33,977 nucleotides of DNA from Candidatus Epulonipiscium fishelsonii (GTDB lineage: Bacteria > Bacillota > Clostridia > Lachnospirales > Cellulosilyticaceae). Made by a program: the position numbers and the translations under genes. Shown here piece by piece: positions 1-9,686 of this stretch. Below the pieces are notes generated by a model. The model saw only the letters and a list, made by a program, of their open reading frames with translations, was not told where the DNA came from and did not search any database. The stretch spans positions 1 through 33,977 of the forward strand of contig LJHD01000233.1 of NCBI GenBank assembly GCA_001983475.1, written 5' to 3'. Numbering within the stretch: position 1 is the stretch's first letter; each line of letters starts with the position of its first letter.

Positions 1-158
1 TACACCATAAGTGATTGATGGTGGAAGTGGGTGGCTCTTAACACATAATGGTGAAGAAGAAGATATAGTCTGTGCTTTAGTGAAAGCTAAAGAAGTTCCA
101 AGAGAACTGCAATAGGAGTAGCGTCTTATTGTGAACGACAACCTCCACATCTTTATGG

Positions 159-467
159 GTGGGAGGTTCAGATGCTCAAGTGTATGATATGGTTTATAAT
201 ATAGAAAAGTATAGAGGACAAAAGATTAAAATTCAAGGGTTTTATCAGGAATTTGTAATTCCTATGCAAGGCATAAGCAGAGTGTTAATGATTCCAGATG
301 CCACCGCTTGTTGTGAATCAGGAATGTTATTAAAATGGAATACAAATATGCCTGAAACATTTCCAATTCAAAACCAAAAAATTGAAATAGTCGGAACATA
401 TAATAACCATATAGAAGATGATTTGATATATTATTATATAGATGTTGAAAGTATGACTATTATATAA
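159..467 (+). pseudogene. C-terminal remnant of a small secreted/lipoprotein-type protein (OB-fold-like, 'DATACC' motif)
   Basis: ORF opens at a GTG with no Shine-Dalgarno and an in-frame stop upstream (TGA at 132). The protein starts directly in a mature-domain-like sequence (VYDMVYNIEKYRGQKIKIQGFY...IPDATACCESGM) with no signal peptide. Confidence 0.4.
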
Positions 468-652
468 AGGATAAGAAGGATGAAGTCAAGTTACTTTACC
501 TTTTTTATCCTTTTTGCAGTTTCTATATGTAGTTATATTTTAATTTGATAAATTAATCATATTGTAGTACAATATGTATTATAAGTATTATAATACTCGT
601 ACTTTAAAATAATAAACTAGAAATTTATCCAAAAACTCTGTATAATAAAAAT

Positions 653-841
653 ATGGCATATAGTGAAGATTTTAGAAGACGAGCAATAAATTATAAAAAT
701 GAAGAACATATATTTGAACAGACATGTCAAGTGTTTAAAATAGCTCCAAGTACTCTAAATGCTTGGAGACAAAAATATAACAGGAGTAATATTCATAGTT
801 CGGGGCAACATTTCAAGTGTTTAACCCTCGACCTTCTTTAA
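653..841 (+). pseudogene. IS630-type transposase N-terminal HTH fragment
   Basis: MAYSEDFRRRAINYKNEEHIFEQTCQVFKIAPSTLNAWRQKYN resembles the N-terminal HTH of IS630-family transposases. The ORF ends soon after the HTH and no catalytic domain follows. Confidence 0.6.
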
Positions 842-930
842 ACAAATATATTTTTAGTCTTAGGAATAAAATATTTAACTAGCACAACTAGTCAACTTAC
901 ATAAGAACATAATAGAAAGTAGGAAATCAA

Positions 931-1350
931 ATGATTATTTTTAATGGCCCTATGAAATACATACGAAGACAAAAAGTTAGCTTTGATATTTTAGGTGGAT
1001 TTTTAACTACATTACTAAAAGAAGACATGACAGTTTTAAAAATTGTTGAAACAAAAGATAAGAAAAATTCACATCAACTAAATAAAGTGGATTTACTAGT
1101 TAAAGATAGTTCTGATCGTAAAATTGTAATTGAAGTTAAACAAAATTGTGAAGGTGATTATTTACAGAAACAAACTATTACAACTGATATAATTGAAAAC
1201 GCTGAAAAAAAAGGGAAATTAGAAGGAATACAAGAAGGAAAGCTGGAAACAGCAAAAGCCATGCTTAATGATGGACGATCAATTGATAAAGTTATTTTAT
1301 ATACTGGATTACCAAAGAATATAATTGAAAATTTAAAGAATTGTGTTTAA
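931..1350 (+). pseudogene. Rpn/PD-(D/E)XK nuclease-family transposase, apparently internally deleted
   Basis: N-terminal PD-(D/E)XK-like part (KVDLLVKDSSDRKIVIEVKQ) is joined almost directly to the typical C-terminal tail (EKKGKLEGIQEGKLETAKAMLNDGRSIDKVILYTGLPKNIIENL). 139 aa is short for this family. Confidence 0.55.
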
Positions 1351-1424
1351 AGAGCTTTATAATCTTAATTTTAATCCTGTTTAAGCTTTTTAAAAGATTA
1401 TAAATGACTTAATAGGAGGAATAA

Positions 1425-2831
1425 ATGAGTACTCAACAGATTTTAGGAACAGCACCAATACCAAAATTATTATTTAAGTATTCTTTGCCAGCAATTATAG
1501 GGATGATGGTTAATGGGTTATATAATGTAGTAGACCGTATGTTTATTGCAAATATACCAGATGTAGGACATTTAGCAATTACAGGATTGGGCGTTACAAT
1601 GCCCATTATGACAATTTTATTAGCGTTTGGAATGTTGATAGGAGTTGGATCAGCCTCAAATATTTCCTTAAAGATGGGAGAAGGAAAGCCCGAAGAAGCA
1701 CAACGAATTTTAGGTAATGCAATATCTTTATCTGTTATTGCAGGAGGAATTTTAAGTGTTCTTGGACTCATTTTTGTAAATCAGATACTTACTTTATTTG
1801 GAGCAAGTGCAGACAGCTTAATTTATGCAAAAGAATACATAGACATAATTTTACTTGGGGCTATATTTAATATTTTAGGATATGCATGTACTTGCTTAAT
1901 ACGAAGTGACGGAAATCCAAAGTTATCAGCCATAATTATGGGTGTAGGTTGTGGATTAAATATAATTTTAGATGCAACATTTATTTTTGGATTCGGTTTC
2001 GGTATTAAAGGAGCAGCTTTTGCAACAATAATTTCACAAGCAGTGACAGCAACATGGGGTTTAGGATATTATATTAGCCAAAAATCAAACTTAACTTTTA
2101 ATAAATCAAATTTAAAACTACATAAAAATTTAATATTATCAATTATAGCAATAGGAATGGCACCATTTTCTATGCAAATGGCAGCAAGTGGCGTACAGGC
2201 AATTTGTAACAATTCATTAAGACTTTATGGTGGAGATTTAGCTATAGGAGCTATGTCTTCAATAAATTCAATTATTATGATGATTACCATGCCAATTTTA
2301 GGGTTAAGCCAAGGGTCACAACCAATTGTAGGATTTAATTATGGTGCGAAACAATATGATAGATCTACTACAACTTTAAAATTAGCAATGACATGTGCAA
2401 TAACATTTTTAACTTTTGGAACACTAATTATTCAGTTGTTTCCAGAAGTTATAATCGGTTTATTTTCTGGAAATAATCCTGAATTAAGCACAATAGCAAT
2501 AGATGGTATACAAAAATATACACTAGCGTTGCCTTTAATACCAATTTCTATGTTAAGCTCACAATATATGCAAGCTATTGGTAAAGCTAAAATTTCACTA
2601 GTGTTAGCTTTGCTAAGACAAGTAATTGTATTAATACCAATGTTAATTATTTTGCCAACATTTTTTGGCTTGAATGGAGTTTGGTATGCTCAACCTATTT
2701 CTGATATCACTACAGCAATAGTTGCAAGTATATTTACTACAGCTGAATTAAAAAAGCAAAAATTAGCTATGCAACAAATAAATACTGAATTAGAAAGTAT
2801 TAATTTAGAAACAATAGCACAAGAAGCATAA
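1425..2831 (+). CDS. MATE family efflux transporter
   Basis: 468-aa polytopic protein; MATE-like N-terminus (LGTAPIPKLLFKYSLPAIIGMMVNGLYNVVDRMFIAN) and QGSQPIVGFNYGAKQYDR motif; upstream AGGAGG. Confidence 0.95.
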   Translation: MSTQQILGTAPIPKLLFKYSLPAIIGMMVNGLYNVVDRMFIANIPDVGHLAITGLGVTMPIMTILLAFGMLIGVGSASNISLKMGEGKPEEAQRILGNAISLSVIAGGILSVLGLIFVNQILTLFGASADSLIYAKEYIDIILLGAIFNILGYACTCLIRSDGNPKLSAIIMGVGCGLNIILDATFIFGFGFGIKGAAFATIISQAVTATWGLGYYISQKSNLTFNKSNLKLHKNLILSIIAIGMAPFSMQMAASGVQAICNNSLRLYGGDLAIGAMSSINSIIMMITMPILGLSQGSQPIVGFNYGAKQYDRSTTTLKLAMTCAITFLTFGTLIIQLFPEVIIGLFSGNNPELSTIAIDGIQKYTLALPLIPISMLSSQYMQAIGKAKISLVLALLRQVIVLIPMLIILPTFFGLNGVWYAQPISDITTAIVASIFTTAELKKQKLAMQQINTELESINLETIAQEA

Positions 2832-2836
2832 AAGTT

Positions 2837-2865
2837 AACCCTCTAGAGTTGTCTAGAGGGTTTTT
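2837..2865 (+). terminator. Rho-independent terminator after the MATE gene
   Basis: AACCCTCTAGA-gttg-TCTAGAGGGTT followed by a T run, just after the stop codon. Confidence 0.93.
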
Positions 2866-2892
2866 AGTGATTTATAAGTTTAAATCTACAGG

Positions 2893-3189
2893 TAGGTTAT
2901 CAAAAATAATAAAAAGATTACAATCTGTTAAAATTTTTATTAAATATTGTATATTAGTCACTATTTATTTCTAAATAGCTACTCTAATTGGGTGTAACCC
3001 TACACCGCATATCCCATCTGCTTAAGCATTAGGGAATACTAGTTGATTTTTATACTTATTTTTATAGCCTTTAGTCGTTAGACTTCTATAGTTACTAATA
3101 AAAATTAAAATTACCAACCACATTGAATATTCGCAATTGCTCAGAAGTTTTACTCTAAAATGTTTGCTTTTAGAAACCACTAATATTCA
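2893..3189. repeat. Structured intergenic element, copy 1, interrupted by a 180-bp block
   Basis: taggttatcaaaaataataaaaa (2893-2915) and aataaaaattaaaattaccaaccacattgaatattcgcaattgctcagaagttttactctaaaatgttt...taatattca (3097-3189) are contiguous in copy 2 (15031-15146). Confidence 0.8.
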
Positions 3190-3280
3190 GCTGTTTATAT
3201 AATAATTGCCATAAAACAAATTATATAAATATTATTTGTAAAAAATATCAAATATATTATACAGATTTCTGTACTATATA

Positions 3281-4573
3281 TTATGCTTGAATTAATTGTA
3301 GCACAGTGTTTGGTAATTCATTAGCTTTTGAAAGCATCGCTGTTGCACTTTGTGTTAAAACATTTGTACGAGTGTATTCTGCCATTTCCTCTGCCATATC
3401 AGTATCTCGAATTTGTGAAAGTGAAGTTGTCATGTTTTCTTCAGACACACCCAAGTTTTCTACAGTGTGTTCAAGACGGTTTTGATATGCCCCCAAAGCT
3501 GAACGGGTTGAAGAAACTTTATCAATAGCTTCATCAAGAGCCCCAATAGCATAATGTATAGAATCCTCCTCTGTAAAATCTAATCCCGCTCTGGTAATAT
3601 CAATACCTACTCCTTCTTCAATATTAGCAGCCGCACCATATCCAGGTGTTCCTGGACTTGCACTAAGCCCTAGTTTTTGTGAAGACAATGACTCTAATCT
3701 TACCTCTAATAACTGGTTTGCGTTTGCTCCAATTTGAATATTTATATTAGTTTTTGGTATTCCACCATTCGGTGCTATCATATAATTACCTTTACTACCT
3801 CTTTCTTTAGCTGTAAATATATTACTTCCATCAAAATTAAAGTTATCAAACCCTGGAGATGTATCATAATTAGTTAACACATCTTTTGTTGTTCCTGTGT
3901 CCACTCCGTTTACATCTATTGGCACAGCAGAACCTTCATATGGCGCAAGACTTGAATCATAAAATTCAAATACAACACCATCAATAGTAAATCCTGCCCC
4001 TTTTGGTCCTGTAGGAAGCGTTACTTCATATTGAGCATATTCATCAAGTGTAACAAGTCTTAGTCCATCAGTTTCTAAATCTGCTATTTGATTTCCATCT
4101 TTATCCACAGTTCTTTTTAATTCCATCTTAAAACCATCTACCTCAGCAAGTGGTGTTCCTCCATTAAGTAAAGGCATTTGGTTAAACTCTGTATTTCCTG
4201 CTGTTATGTTAATTTCTGAAGTAAGGTGATCAATTTCTTTTTGAATTTGAGCTCTGTCAACTTCTCCATATGTACCATTTGCTGACTGAATTGCAAGCTC
4301 TCTCATACGTTGCAACATGTCATGTACTTCATTTAATGATCCCTCAGCAGTTTGTATCATGGAAATTCCATCCATTGCATTGTCATTCGCTTGTTTAAGT
4401 CCTTGAACTTGTGTTCTCATTTTTTGAGAAATTGCCATTCCTGCAACGTCATCTGCAGCTTTATTGATTTTCAAACCTGAAGATAATTTTTCAAGAGATT
4501 TATTTAATGCCCCTGTGTTTTGGTGTAAAGCATTTAATCCTTGTAAAGCTGGTATATTACTATTAATTTTCAT
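3281..4573 (-). CDS. fliC: Flagellin with expanded central domain
   Basis: Canonical flagellin N-terminus (MKINSNIPALQGLNALHQNTGALNKSLEKLSSGLKINKAADDVAGMAIS) and C-terminus (SSTRSALGAYQNRLEHTVENLGVSEENMTTSLSQIRDTDMAEEM...VLQLIQA). Confidence 0.97.
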   Translation of the reverse strand: MKINSNIPALQGLNALHQNTGALNKSLEKLSSGLKINKAADDVAGMAISQKMRTQVQGLKQANDNAMDGISMIQTAEGSLNEVHDMLQRMRELAIQSANGTYGEVDRAQIQKEIDHLTSEINITAGNTEFNQMPLLNGGTPLAEVDGFKMELKRTVDKDGNQIADLETDGLRLVTLDEYAQYEVTLPTGPKGAGFTIDGVVFEFYDSSLAPYEGSAVPIDVNGVDTGTTKDVLTNYDTSPGFDNFNFDGSNIFTAKERGSKGNYMIAPNGGIPKTNINIQIGANANQLLEVRLESLSSQKLGLSASPGTPGYGAAANIEEGVGIDITRAGLDFTEEDSIHYAIGALDEAIDKVSSTRSALGAYQNRLEHTVENLGVSEENMTTSLSQIRDTDMAEEMAEYTRTNVLTQSATAMLSKANELPNTVLQLIQA

Positions 4574-4887
4574 ATTTTATACTCCTCTTCTAAAATTTTA
4601 TTCCTACAAAATTATATCGACTAGTTACAATATATATAATAGTATTTTTACAAAATTTAACTTTTTTTGATTGGATCAATTTTAGATATATAATATGCAA
4701 ATTATATAATAATATTATTAGTGTATTATACGCATAAATTATATAATAATAAAAGTATCTCTAGCGTTAATCACTAACCATTTAGTTAGTGATTAATTGA
4801 ATAATATACAAAATATTTTTAGTCTCTATATTTAGAATTTAAAAGAATTAACATTAAACAAGAACTATACGCAAAACTTTTTATTTA

Positions 4888-5607
4888 TTATTTACATGCA
4901 TTAACAAAAGCATTAAACAATGGGTACATATCTTTTGAATGCATAGCCATAATTTCAGGGTGCCATTGCACACCAATACAAAATGGTAAATTAGGATTTT
5001 CTATAGCTTCAACAACATTATCCTTTGTGGTGGCACTAATGATTAAATTATCGCCCAATTTTTTCAAAACTTGATGGTGAAAACTATTGGTAACAAACGT
5101 ATCTCCTAGCAACTCTTTTATTTTAGTATTTTTTCTTGTATATACTGTATGGCACAAATCGCTTCGATGCCCAGATTGCATGTGCATATTTGTTTCTCCT
5201 GGAAAATATTTAATGTCTTGATAAATAGTGCCATTATAAATAACATTTAAAACCTGCATGCCTTTACAAATTCCTAAAATAGGTTTATTTAAAACAATTC
5301 CTTGCTTTCCTAAAAAAATATGGTAATTATCTAATTCCTCATTATAATTTCCAAGCCCTTCTTTTGGTTCTTCTCCGTATAGTAAAGGATAAATATCATC
5401 TCCTCCACCAAGCAAAATTCCATCACATAAATTTGCTTGGGAACAAATTTGCGATTTTCTACTTGTGGGTGGCAACAAAATAGGAACTACACCCATTTGA
5501 AATAAAATTTTACAGTATTCCTCATTTAGATTATAAATTTGTTTACTAAAATTATTAGAAGAAACTATATTATTATTTACTGGAATCCCAATTATAATTT
5601 TTTTCAT
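4888..5607 (-). CDS. Peptidase C26 / gamma-glutamyl-gamma-aminobutyrate hydrolase family protein
   Basis: LGGGDDIYPLLYGEEP, PILGICKGMQVLNV, NSFHHQ and GVQWHPE: class I glutamine amidotransferase-like triad motifs. Confidence 0.93.
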   Translation of the reverse strand: MKKIIIGIPVNNNIVSSNNFSKQIYNLNEEYCKILFQMGVVPILLPPTSRKSQICSQANLCDGILLGGGDDIYPLLYGEEPKEGLGNYNEELDNYHIFLGKQGIVLNKPILGICKGMQVLNVIYNGTIYQDIKYFPGETNMHMQSGHRSDLCHTVYTRKNTKIKELLGDTFVTNSFHHQVLKKLGDNLIISATTKDNVVEAIENPNLPFCIGVQWHPEIMAMHSKDMYPLFNAFVNACK

Positions 5608-5637
5608 ATATTTACATCCTTTCTATTTATTAGGTCT

Positions 5638-5710
5638 TGTTAAGTTAATTTATGTTAAATTTACTTTATTTTGGCTGGTAGGTACAGGGCATTCGCATTT
5701 TAACTTAACA
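5638..5710. repeat. Short inverted-repeat element (TGTTAAGTTAA ends), copy A
   Basis: Perfect 11-bp inverted repeat: TGTTAAGTTAA (5638-5648) and TTAACTTAACA (5700-5710). The same termini occur at 17121-17217. Confidence 0.65.
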
Positions 5711-6145
5711 GTTTTGCTTATTATATAATTATTATATGGTTGATAATATAAAGAGGTGTTATAGTAACGCTGGAATATTTTAAGTGATGATATTTACAAC
5801 TATAAAAAATGTGCTGAGTTATTTAATAATATTCATGACCAAATTTGTTATTGTTTATAAGTACAAGTTAAAAATATATTGTCAAAAAACATAATGTATA
5901 GTATAATTTTATGGAAAAATAAATTAACATATTGTGTTTCATGTATGAAATTAATGTCATTCATTTACTGATTAATATTCAATATATACTTTGTATATTA
6001 CAAGTGAAACTTCGGAGCTGTTAAGTTAATTGTTTTAAGAATAGGTTTTTACCAACTTTTAAAGTGGAGAGCTGCCCCGAACTCAATATAAATGACATTA
6101 TAAGGTTTTATGAGCACAACATTATACACAAGGAGAAAAAAACAT

Positions 6146-8002
6146 ATGATTAAAAAAATTATTGCTACACTCTTAAGTTTAACAATATCAGCTACACCAA
6201 TTTATGCTGCTGAAAAAGTTGTCTTTAGTGATATATCTCAACATTGGGCAAAATCTAATATTGAGTCATTGACATCCAACAACATTTTAGGAGGCTATCC
6301 AGATGGTACATTTAGGCCAAATGAAAAACTTACAAGAGCTGAATTAGCAGCTTGCTTAAAAAAGATATTTAATATTCCTATTAATATAGAAGGAAAAGAA
6401 TATTATGATGTTGAAGATGGCCAATGGTATAGTGACACAATTGAAACAGTTATGCACTTTGGACTTATGAATGATTACGGCAATGAATTTAAGCCAAAAC
6501 AACCAATCACTAGAGAAGAAGTTGCTTATGCAATTGTGCAGGCTTTTGGAATGAACAGAGAATACATAACAAGAATTAATTCATCTACAAAATTTACAGA
6601 CAGTGACCAAATATCATATTGGGCAAGAAGTGCAGTTGATATTTTGGCTACAAAAGGGTTTCTTATGGGTGACCCTGATGGAAAGCTTCGACCACAATGT
6701 CAAATGACACGAGCCGAAGTTACAATATTGCTTGACCGAGCTATAAAGGAAAGCGGATATAGCTATCCCCGGATGAATATGGATAAAAACGAAGTTGCAG
6801 AAAATAAACATGAAAAAGTTAAAATTATAAAGTATTATAAGGATAGTATTGTTACCAAATCTTCCAGTATATCAAGATGGAATTTTTTAGCAAAACGCAC
6901 TATATTTGAAAAAAATGATATACTACATACTGTTGATATCAATGATAACAAAATTATTATTAATAAATTTAATATGACAACACTTGAAAAAGTAGGTACA
7001 ATATATTTAAACAAGTCATTGCCAATATATGGGGGCTTTTTAGCAACAGAAGATTATTACTTTGTAATATCAGGACAAAACGTAAGGACAACAGAAGAAG
7101 GATACAAGGATAAAGAAGTAATCAATATAGAAAAATATGATAAAAACTTTATTTTAAAAGGAACAACATCTATTAAAGCAGGTGAGATATCTACAACTAA
7201 ACCTTTTGATGTTGGAAATGTGGCTATGAGCTTAGACAACGATAAATTAATTATACATACTAGCCGAACTATGTTTGATGAAAATAATATGCAAAATCCT
7301 CAAGTGCAATTAACTATTCTAATTGATATAGATATGATGGAATATGAAAATTCATATCTGGAAGAGGTCCAAATAAACTATGCACATCCTTCGTTTAATC
7401 AATTTGTTAAATTTGATGGCACACAACCAATCTTGCTTCATCACGGAAATGCACAGCCAAGAGGAATATCAGTTACTAAATATGGCGCAAACGCTAGACC
7501 TATATTTGAAATCCCTGGTACAAAAAAAGCATCTCAAACTGGCCTTACTGTTGGTGGCTTTGAAATTTCGGATAATAAATATTTAACAGCTATAAATCGA
7601 ATTGATTATAATTTAGCAAAAGGATTTTCTAATTTTGTAATTGAAGGATTAAAAAAGCAAGAACGTGATGTAGTTTTATTAATCACTGATAAAAATAAGA
7701 AAACTACAAGGGAAATTAGGTTAACAGATTATGTTGGAACAAATTCAATGGGCAGCACTCCAAAGCTTGTTTCGTTGGGAGAAAACAAATTTATGGTTTT
7801 GTGGATGGAATTTGCTAATGCATATGGATCTGAAGTATTAAGCCAGAGTTTAAAATATATTATTATTGATGAGAATGGAAATAAGTTGAGTGATATAAAC
7901 ACATTTGAAGAAGGAAAACTTTCTGTATATGTTCAACCTATTGTAAAAAACGGAAAAGTTATTTGGGTAGCGGGAGAGTACTATTATTCAATTCAATTAT
8001 AA
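6146..8002 (+). CDS. SLH-domain cell-surface protein
   Basis: Signal peptide MIKKIIATLLSLTISATPIYA, then SLH motifs (FSDISQHWAKSNIESLTSNNILGGYPDGTFRPNEKLTRAELAACL; WARSAVDILATKGFLMGDPDGKLRPQCQMTRAEV). Start at 6146 preferred over 6110 because AAGGAG precedes it. Confidence 0.92.
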   Translation: MIKKIIATLLSLTISATPIYAAEKVVFSDISQHWAKSNIESLTSNNILGGYPDGTFRPNEKLTRAELAACLKKIFNIPINIEGKEYYDVEDGQWYSDTIETVMHFGLMNDYGNEFKPKQPITREEVAYAIVQAFGMNREYITRINSSTKFTDSDQISYWARSAVDILATKGFLMGDPDGKLRPQCQMTRAEVTILLDRAIKESGYSYPRMNMDKNEVAENKHEKVKIIKYYKDSIVTKSSSISRWNFLAKRTIFEKNDILHTVDINDNKIIINKFNMTTLEKVGTIYLNKSLPIYGGFLATEDYYFVISGQNVRTTEEGYKDKEVINIEKYDKNFILKGTTSIKAGEISTTKPFDVGNVAMSLDNDKLIIHTSRTMFDENNMQNPQVQLTILIDIDMMEYENSYLEEVQINYAHPSFNQFVKFDGTQPILLHHGNAQPRGISVTKYGANARPIFEIPGTKKASQTGLTVGGFEISDNKYLTAINRIDYNLAKGFSNFVIEGLKKQERDVVLLITDKNKKTTREIRLTDYVGTNSMGSTPKLVSLGENKFMVLWMEFANAYGSEVLSQSLKYIIIDENGNKLSDINTFEEGKLSVYVQPIVKNGKVIWVAGEYYYSIQL

Positions 8003-8065
8003 CATTTGGGTTTGTAAATAGTTCAAAGTGCAATTATAGACAATAAAATTGAAGGGGGAGTATTT

Positions 8066-8707
8066 TTGGATAATTTTTTATTAATTTTAGAATTAATTGG
8101 TACAGTTTCTTTTGCAGTATCAGGAGGAATGGTAGCGATACATAAGAAAACAGATATTTTTGGAGTACTATTACTAGCTGCAGTTACAGCTGTTGGTGGT
8201 GGGATTACTAGAGATGTTATATTGGGAAAAACTCCACCTACCGCTTTTATAAATAAAAATTATGTTTTAATAGCACTAGCCACTGCTTTTGTTTTATTTT
8301 TTATTGCAAAAACTAATCAGAAAAAGTATCAACAGTATGAAATGCAAATTTTTATTATTAATAATATTTTTGATGCTATTGGCTTGGGAATTTTTACTGT
8401 GGTTGGAGTTCAAGTGGGGCAACAAGCTGAACAAGGAGAAAATCTATTTTTCTGTTTATTCCTTGGAGTAGTAACTGCAATTGGTGGTGGAATGATTAGA
8501 GATTTAATGCTAAAAGAAGTTCCTTTTGTATTAGAAAAACAGGTATACGCTGTTGCCTGTCTGTTAGGTGGAGCGAGCTATTGGTATCTAACAAAATTTT
8601 CTGCACTAGAAATTGACGTTATATCAGTGATAAGTATTATAGTTGTGTTTACCATTAGAATGTTAGCAACAAAATATGAATGGAATTTGCCAAAGGCCAT
8701 TGAATAG
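8066..8707 (+). CDS. Trimeric intracellular cation channel-like (UPF0126/YicG) membrane protein
   Basis: Repeated glycine motifs (AVTAVGGGITRDVILGKTPP and VVTAIGGGMIRDLMLKEVP) typical of the duplicated UPF0126 fold. TTG start preceded by GAAGGGGGAG. Confidence 0.92.
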   Translation: MDNFLLILELIGTVSFAVSGGMVAIHKKTDIFGVLLLAAVTAVGGGITRDVILGKTPPTAFINKNYVLIALATAFVLFFIAKTNQKKYQQYEMQIFIINNIFDAIGLGIFTVVGVQVGQQAEQGENLFFCLFLGVVTAIGGGMIRDLMLKEVPFVLEKQVYAVACLLGGASYWYLTKFSALEIDVISVISIIVVFTIRMLATKYEWNLPKAIE

Positions 8708-8781
8708 TTACTGATAAGTTCCTATATGGATCATTATAAAATATTCTCATCAAAAACTATGTAGCAACTTTATCTTTTATC

Positions 8782-8813
8782 TTAGGCTGTTGAAAAATTA
8801 TTCACCAGCCTAT
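8782..8813. repeat. TGTTGAATAA-family inverted-repeat element, minimal copy (E4)
   Basis: TTAGGCTGTTGAA...TTATTCACCAGCCTA; both arms resemble the ends of copies at 19255 and 25984. Confidence 0.6.
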
Positions 8814-9271
8814 TTGGCATATCCTTTTAGAAATTGCCACCTTCATTTAATTATTTAATCTTCAACTATGATTTTATTTTTATGAAGCATATCAAATTTA
8901 CTTGGAGTTCTATTACTAACCAAATTTTCTTGTTGATGTAGAATATTAACAAGAAATTATTTAAAAGTCAAATTTCAAAAAAATGTTTGTGCATTATAAC
9001 AGTATATTAAGTTGATAAAAAAGTAAAAAGCTAAAAGATTAATGAGTAGAGCCAGTGAGCTGCAAAAGTTAGAAGAGTGGTGTTAAGTAAAAAGCCAAGC
9101 GATTAATGGAGATGAAAAAGGTAGAAGAGGAATATTAAGGAAGTAAAGGTGGGATAGCGGTGTTAGATTATAACTCTTCAAGCATTTTAAGTTATGTTCA
9201 TACGTGTGCAATCAAGTATATTTGTCTAAATACAGATGCAAATTATTTTTTTAAAAATTTTAAAAAAAAAC

Positions 9272-9325
9272 ACTAAAGTTTTGTGGGACGAATATCGATA
9301 TATTATTTGTAGATACAAAATGTAT
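9272..9325 (+). promoter_or_regulatory. Sigma28-like flagellar promoter in duplicated segment (copy 1)
   Basis: TAAAGTTT-TGTGGGACGAAT-ATCGATAT resembles the sigma28/sigmaD consensus TAAAGTTT-N11-GCCGATAA. Confidence 0.5.
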
Positions 9326-9434
9326 AGATATACAAGTATATTAGTAATAAAAAATTATATTTAATCGTTAAAAGATACCTATTGAAGTGGGAATGTTTGA
9401 ATATAGATATAAATTGATTTTTTTTCTAAAAAAT

Positions 9435-9486
9435 ACTAAAGTTTTGTGTGACGGATATCGATATAAATTGTAGATACAAAATGTAT
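9435..9486 (+). promoter_or_regulatory. Sigma28-like flagellar promoter in duplicated segment (copy 2)
   Basis: TAAAGTTT-TGTGTGACGGAT-ATCGATAT; same element 163 bp downstream of copy 1. Confidence 0.55.
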
Positions 9487-9514
9487 CAAAACATAAATAT
9501 TTAACAAAATATTT

Positions 9515-9636
9515 AAAGCCAAATATCTAAGAAACAAAAAACATTAAAATGTTGAAAGCCAAATATCTGAGAAACGAAATATAAAAATAATATCTAAGAA
9601 CTAAAATATAAAAATAATATGTGAGCAACAAAAGAA
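9515..9636. repeat. Degenerate tandem repeat in the flagellin leader
   Basis: aaagccaaatatctaagaaacaaaa / aaagccaaatatctgagaaacgaaatataaaaataat / atctaagaactaaaatataaaaataat / atgtgagcaacaaaag. Confidence 0.7.
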
Positions 9637-9686
9637 ATATTTAAATTATGATAAGGATATCGAATATAATTCAAGGAGGATTTAAC

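Noticed and set aside
11-115. Short reading frame ending at 115 (VIDGGSGWLLTHNGEEEDIVCALVKAKEVPRELQ)
   Set aside because: Could be the tail of a degraded gene truncated at the window edge, but there is too little sequence to assign.
1433-1771. 112-aa minus-strand ORF
   Set aside because: Antisense shadow of the MATE gene.
4600-4640. Sigma28-type promoter for the minus-strand flagellin
   Set aside because: A tcgatata -10-like match exists on the minus strand but no TAAA-type -35 at the right spacing, so not called.
6010-6085. TTCGG...CCGAA pairing with a lone TGTTAAGTTAA end upstream of the SLH gene as a leader regulator
   Set aside because: Pairing is short and long-range, with only one end of the inverted-repeat family present; not strong enough to call.
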